From Clostridium scatologenes (GTDB lineage Bacteria; Bacillota; Clostridia; Clostridiales; Clostridiaceae), in contig NZ_CP009933.1 in the NCBI RefSeq assembly GCF_000968375.1, positions 2,604,001-2,668,000 of the forward strand: a stretch of 64,000 nt of DNA, in the 5' to 3' direction. Shown here piece by piece: positions 61,604 to 64,000 of this stretch. The first letter of the stretch is position 1; each line of letters starts with the position of its first letter. The translations under genes and the position numbers were made by a program. The notes beneath the pieces are model-generated. The model was given only the letters and a program-made list of their open reading frames with translations. It did no database searches and was not told the DNA's origin.

Positions 61604-61955
61604 TGGCTTACTAAAATTGACTATAACAATGTAATTATATGTGTACACTTGAAGTTACTAGTTTGAATTTTAACTTTTATACAGTGATATATGATAAGTG
61701 TTTCATCACATTAGCTAAATTGTTTTAATATTATTCTTAGCTTGATGATTTGGAAAGCCTTAGAACTTTAGTCCTGTTTGAGGGAACCGAGTTTGACAAA
61801 GTTCTTAGGTTTTCCAAATCTTCAAGCTTTAGAATAATTAAAACATTTAGCCGTGATGAAACACTTATCATATATCACGGAGTAAAAGTTAAAATTCAAA
61901 CTTCCACTGCACCTTTGCGTCGCAATATGCTTATATTAAGTGTGAAAGTTGAGAC
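61604..61955 (-). repeat. Palindromic element family A, copy 3 (A3, inverted)
   Basis: It is the same element as A1 in reverse. The far end comes first (TAACAATGTAATTATATGTG), then a 241-bp palindrome (61661-61901) starting GTTTGAATTTTAACTTTTAT, with tip GTCCTGTTTGAGGGAACC, and finally the shared module GTCGCAATATGC and GTGAAAGTTGAG. The length of the palindrome is identical to A1. It lies just past the hemerythrin gene, whose stop is 15 bases away. Confidence 0.85.
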
Positions 61956-61969
61956 CATAATATTAAAAA

Positions 61970-62380
61970 TTACTTGATAAGTGGATATAAGTATTTATCT
62001 TCTTTATCCAGCCTATTTTTGAGTACTTTTATAATTTCAGCTGTGTGATTTTTAAAATTTTCAATATTATCATTAATTTTTGTTTTAGTATTAAATTGAG
62101 CTTTATATTTTTCAAACTCTGTACTTATATTTCCCATTTCATTTATATAATGTTTAGCCATATCTTTAAGGTTATCATCATCATCTTTTAATAATTGAGG
62201 ATATAGGAAATTATCCTCTGATTGTAAATGAACTTTTAATACCCCTATTAGTAAATTAATATTTTTAGATATTTCAAAAGAATCATTTTCTATATTATTC
62301 TTGTTAATTAAAATTTCTATTGTTTTTACATTTTCACGTATTGCTTCATGCTGTCGTACAAGATTATTAATATTCATCAT
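61970..62380 (-). CDS. Hemerythrin/HHE-type protein
   Basis: A 136-residue four-helix protein. Likely di-iron ligands are in VRQHEAIREN, LKVHLQSEDNFLYP, AKHYINEMGN, NHTAEIIKVL and RLDKEDKYLYP. The HxxxE/ExxLYP arrangement is that of HHE cation-binding proteins. Such proteins bind oxygen or NO or mend Fe-S centres, and in an anaerobe they probably protect against either. The ATG at 62380 follows AAGGGAAC; an in-frame start seven codons upstream is less well supported. It is a single gene. Confidence 0.82.
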   Translation of the reverse strand: MMNINNLVRQHEAIRENVKTIEILINKNNIENDSFEISKNINLLIGVLKVHLQSEDNFLYPQLLKDDDDNLKDMAKHYINEMGNISTEFEKYKAQFNTKTKINDNIENFKNHTAEIIKVLKNRLDKEDKYLYPLIK

Positions 62381-62538
62381 ATTGTAGTTCCCTTCTTTCA
62401 CTAAAAAATGGACTTAAGTTATTGATATTATTTTACCTGCTTTAAGTATATTATAATATTTAACTTAATTCGGTAACCAATGGTACAAATGATGAATTTT
62501 ATCAAATATCAACAATAATAACTTTTAAATTACGTTTA

Positions 62539-62600
62539 ATAAGCTTTGCCACAATTTTTTAAATTATTATCTATAATTTAAAAAATGCAGCAAAGCTTAT
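62539..62600. repeat. 62-bp palindrome
   Basis: ATAAGCTTTGC (62539) pairs with GCAAAGCTTAT (62590-62600), and AATTTTTTAAATTAT with its complement inside, leaving a 5-base loop and a 3-base mismatch. It lies about 95 bases past the stop of the minus-strand gene at 62696, without a T-run, so it is perhaps a stabilising 3' hairpin. Nothing else was found in 62381-62695. Confidence 0.55.
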
Positions 62601-62695
62601 GGGATGTTACTAAATGGTATTTTTAATTATTTATATTGAACATTTAAATAATTAAGCTATATTAATTTATAAAATCGTATACAAGATCTAAAAAA

Positions 62696-62995
62696 CTATT
62701 CACTTAATCTTAATATACCTTCTTTTTCATTTATATAAGGTAGAGTTTTTACAATTTCATAAACATATTTTAACTTTTGTTTTTCTTCTTTTAATATGCT
62801 ATCTTTTTCAACTTTATTAAAGCAAAGCATATTACACCAAAAGTCTACAAAGTCATCCTTAGTTACAAAGTGAGTATCTTCTTTATCTTTAACTACAAAT
62901 CCACTTTTAAATTCTTCCAATATCTCAATATCTTCAATTTTATTATTTGAAATACTTCCGCATACATCATTCCACATAGTTTTAAATGCTATCAT
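62696..62995 (-). CDS. Unrecognised 99-residue protein
   Basis: A 99-residue acidic, cysteine-containing protein I do not recognise. It opens MIAFKTMWNDVCGSISNNKI and continues HFVTKDDFVDFWCNMLCF. There is no signal peptide or membrane segment, and most of the chain should be helical. TAGGAGGT precedes the ATG at 62995; a start twelve codons earlier is in frame but lacks a ribosome site. Its promoter region (63032-63190) shows no special sites. Confidence 0.6.
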   Translation of the reverse strand: MIAFKTMWNDVCGSISNNKIEDIEILEEFKSGFVVKDKEDTHFVTKDDFVDFWCNMLCFNKVEKDSILKEEKQKLKYVYEIVKTLPYINEKEGILRLSE

Positions 62996-63190
62996 AAAAT
63001 TATACCTCCTAATTGTATAATTAGCTCTCACATATATACATATAGTATATCATATATTGTGTTTAAATTAAACCTATTTACTCAACAAAATAATAAAATA
63101 CAATATTAAATTTTATTTAACTACATTTATCTACAATAGTGTACCTAATTAGAACAAATAAATTCATTAATATATTCAATTTAACTCACA

Positions 63191-64000
63191 TTAATTAGAT
63201 TTTTGATAATAATAATTTGTTCCCCATACCCCAGCTAATATCATGATTGCACCGATTATATGATAAAAATAAAAACTTTCATGTAATACAATTATTCCTG
63301 CTATAATGGACACAATAGTTGATATATTTGCAAACACTGAACATCTAGAAGCTTCCATTTTTGAAAGTGTATAATTAGCTAAGAAATATGCTACTATAGA
63401 TGATAAAATTCCAAGATATAATACTGAGTTTATAAATATCGCACTGCTTAATGGTTTGAAATAATATGATAACTTTTTATCTATTAAAAGTCTAGAAATT
63501 GAAATTACATTAAAGCATACAGCTCCTGAAAACATCATAAAATATGTTATTTCAATGGCATTAAATTTTCTTGATATCTTTCTTGATATTATATTAAAAA
63601 ATGCAGCTGAAAATACTGCACCTAATAATAACATCACACCTAAAACAGAACTCTCCTTTTCATCAGAACTTCCCATTACAACTATTAAGATCACTCCAGC
63701 TACAGATAGTATTATACTTATACTTTGCTTTATAGATGGCCTTTCATTTAAAAAATACACTGCTAAAATGGTAACCGCCATAGGTATAAGTGCAATCATA
63801 AGACCTCCTACTGAAGATGCAGTTCTTTGAAGCCCATATGTTTCAAATATAAAATAAATTACAGGTTCAATAAAACTAAGGATAACAAGCCATTTTATAG
63901 GTTTATTCTTATAACTTACCTTAATCACTCTAAAAACTATAAGCAATGTCATAACTAAAAAAGCAATTAAAAATCTAAAAGAAAGAAGAGTTATAGGATC
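63191..64000 (-). CDS. EamA/DMT-type transporter, 5' end outside the window
   Basis: A partial drug/metabolite transporter with ten helices expected, of which about nine are seen. The frame is open to the window edge: before MTLLIVFRVIKVS the sequence continues DPITLLSFRFLIAFLV, typical of the first EamA domain after helix 1. TASSVGGLMIALIPMAVTIL and YLGILSSIVAYFLANYTL are the paired domain signatures. It probably exports an amino acid or metabolite; no substrate can be inferred. The stop is at 63191. Confidence 0.85.
   Translation of the reverse strand, partial: DPITLLSFRFLIAFLVMTLLIVFRVIKVSYKNKPIKWLVILSFIEPVIYFIFETYGLQRTASSVGGLMIALIPMAVTILAVYFLNERPSIKQSISIILSVAGVILIVVMGSSDEKESSVLGVMLLLGAVFSAAFFNIISRKISRKFNAIEITYFMMFSGAVCFNVISISRLLIDKKLSYYFKPLSSAIFINSVLYLGILSSIVAYFLANYTLSKMEASRCSVFANISTIVSIIAGIIVLHESFYFYHIIGAIMILAGVWGTNYYYQKSN

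Noticed and set aside
61750..61977. A 75-codon open frame on the plus strand
   Set aside because: It lies wholly inside the right half of palindromic element A3 and its flank, has no ribosome site and its sequence follows the element's pairing rather than codon use.

Overview
The window is about 64 kb of AT-rich chromosome from a low-GC, Gram-positive, endospore-type anaerobe, most likely a Clostridium sensu stricto. The grounds are strong AGGAGG-type ribosome sites, TTG/GTG starts, ferredoxin-linked 2-oxoacid oxidation with an ADP-forming acyl-CoA synthetase, a CIRCE/HrcA site, a Gram-positive LexA box, a SpoVB-type flippase and several proteins of clostridial type (DUF5667, DUF4179, CWB2, LysM-CAP). 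I cannot name the species. No rRNA, tRNA or CRISPR array was seen.

Layout. 0.2-11.5 kb: a PatB-type aminotransferase, then a leftward amino-acid catabolic island (HisC-type aminotransferase, MFS and APC transporters, four-subunit 2-oxoacid:ferredoxin oxidoreductase, ADP-forming acyl-CoA synthetase, GntR/FCD regulator). Three promoters here carry related TTGTATA..TATACAA operators. 11.8-16.3 kb: a MerR-type regulator and a large gene joining two TrmO/TsaA-like domains to a UvrA-type ATPase, now broken by a frameshift. 16.35-17.1 kb: two long-hairpin elements. 17.1-23.5 kb: a membrane-anchored MutS-like ATPase, htpG with CIRCE, and an ECF sigma factor with its DUF4179 partner. 23.6-27.8 kb: a decaying multidrug-efflux locus with several deletion junctions, a TetR gene, a chimeric hairpin element and a regulator remnant. 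27.9-34.2 kb: an MBL-fold hydrolase, a CWB2 fragment, and a peptide-resistance type ABC transporter divergent from a two-component system.

34.4-45.5 kb: a B12-type activation-domain protein, a 5TM chemoreceptor and CheY-like protein, TerC, a BFD-like protein, MreB, two secreted proteins, and a UPF0597/CyuA-type desulfidase with a sigma-54 promoter beside its sigma-54 activator. 45.6-56.7 kb: twin amino-acid-binding lipoproteins, an SOS-controlled YCII-like gene, DUF554, GNAT, a SpoVB-type flippase, an RluA-type synthase, an M20 peptidase and an FtsA-like protein with a repeated C-terminal tail. 56.9-64 kb: a secreted protein, an intact IS4-type insertion sequence with target duplication, an IS1182-type remnant, a membrane hydrolase, a Cys-cluster/pentapeptide protein, more hairpin elements, a hemerythrin, and a DMT transporter running off the end.

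The most unusual content lies between the genes. A superfamily of about 240-bp palindromic elements (family A at 16.4, 27.4 and 61.7 kb; B at 60.9 kb; C at 16.9 kb) shares an end module. The tips of B and C keep the same skeleton (two AGGAC pentaloops, GAAAG, ATTTGAG) while all three internal stems change by compensating substitutions, which points to a conserved folded RNA or single-stranded DNA. A second family (D, at 47.5 and 56.1 kb, with a fragment at 0.14 kb) also shows compensatory stem changes.
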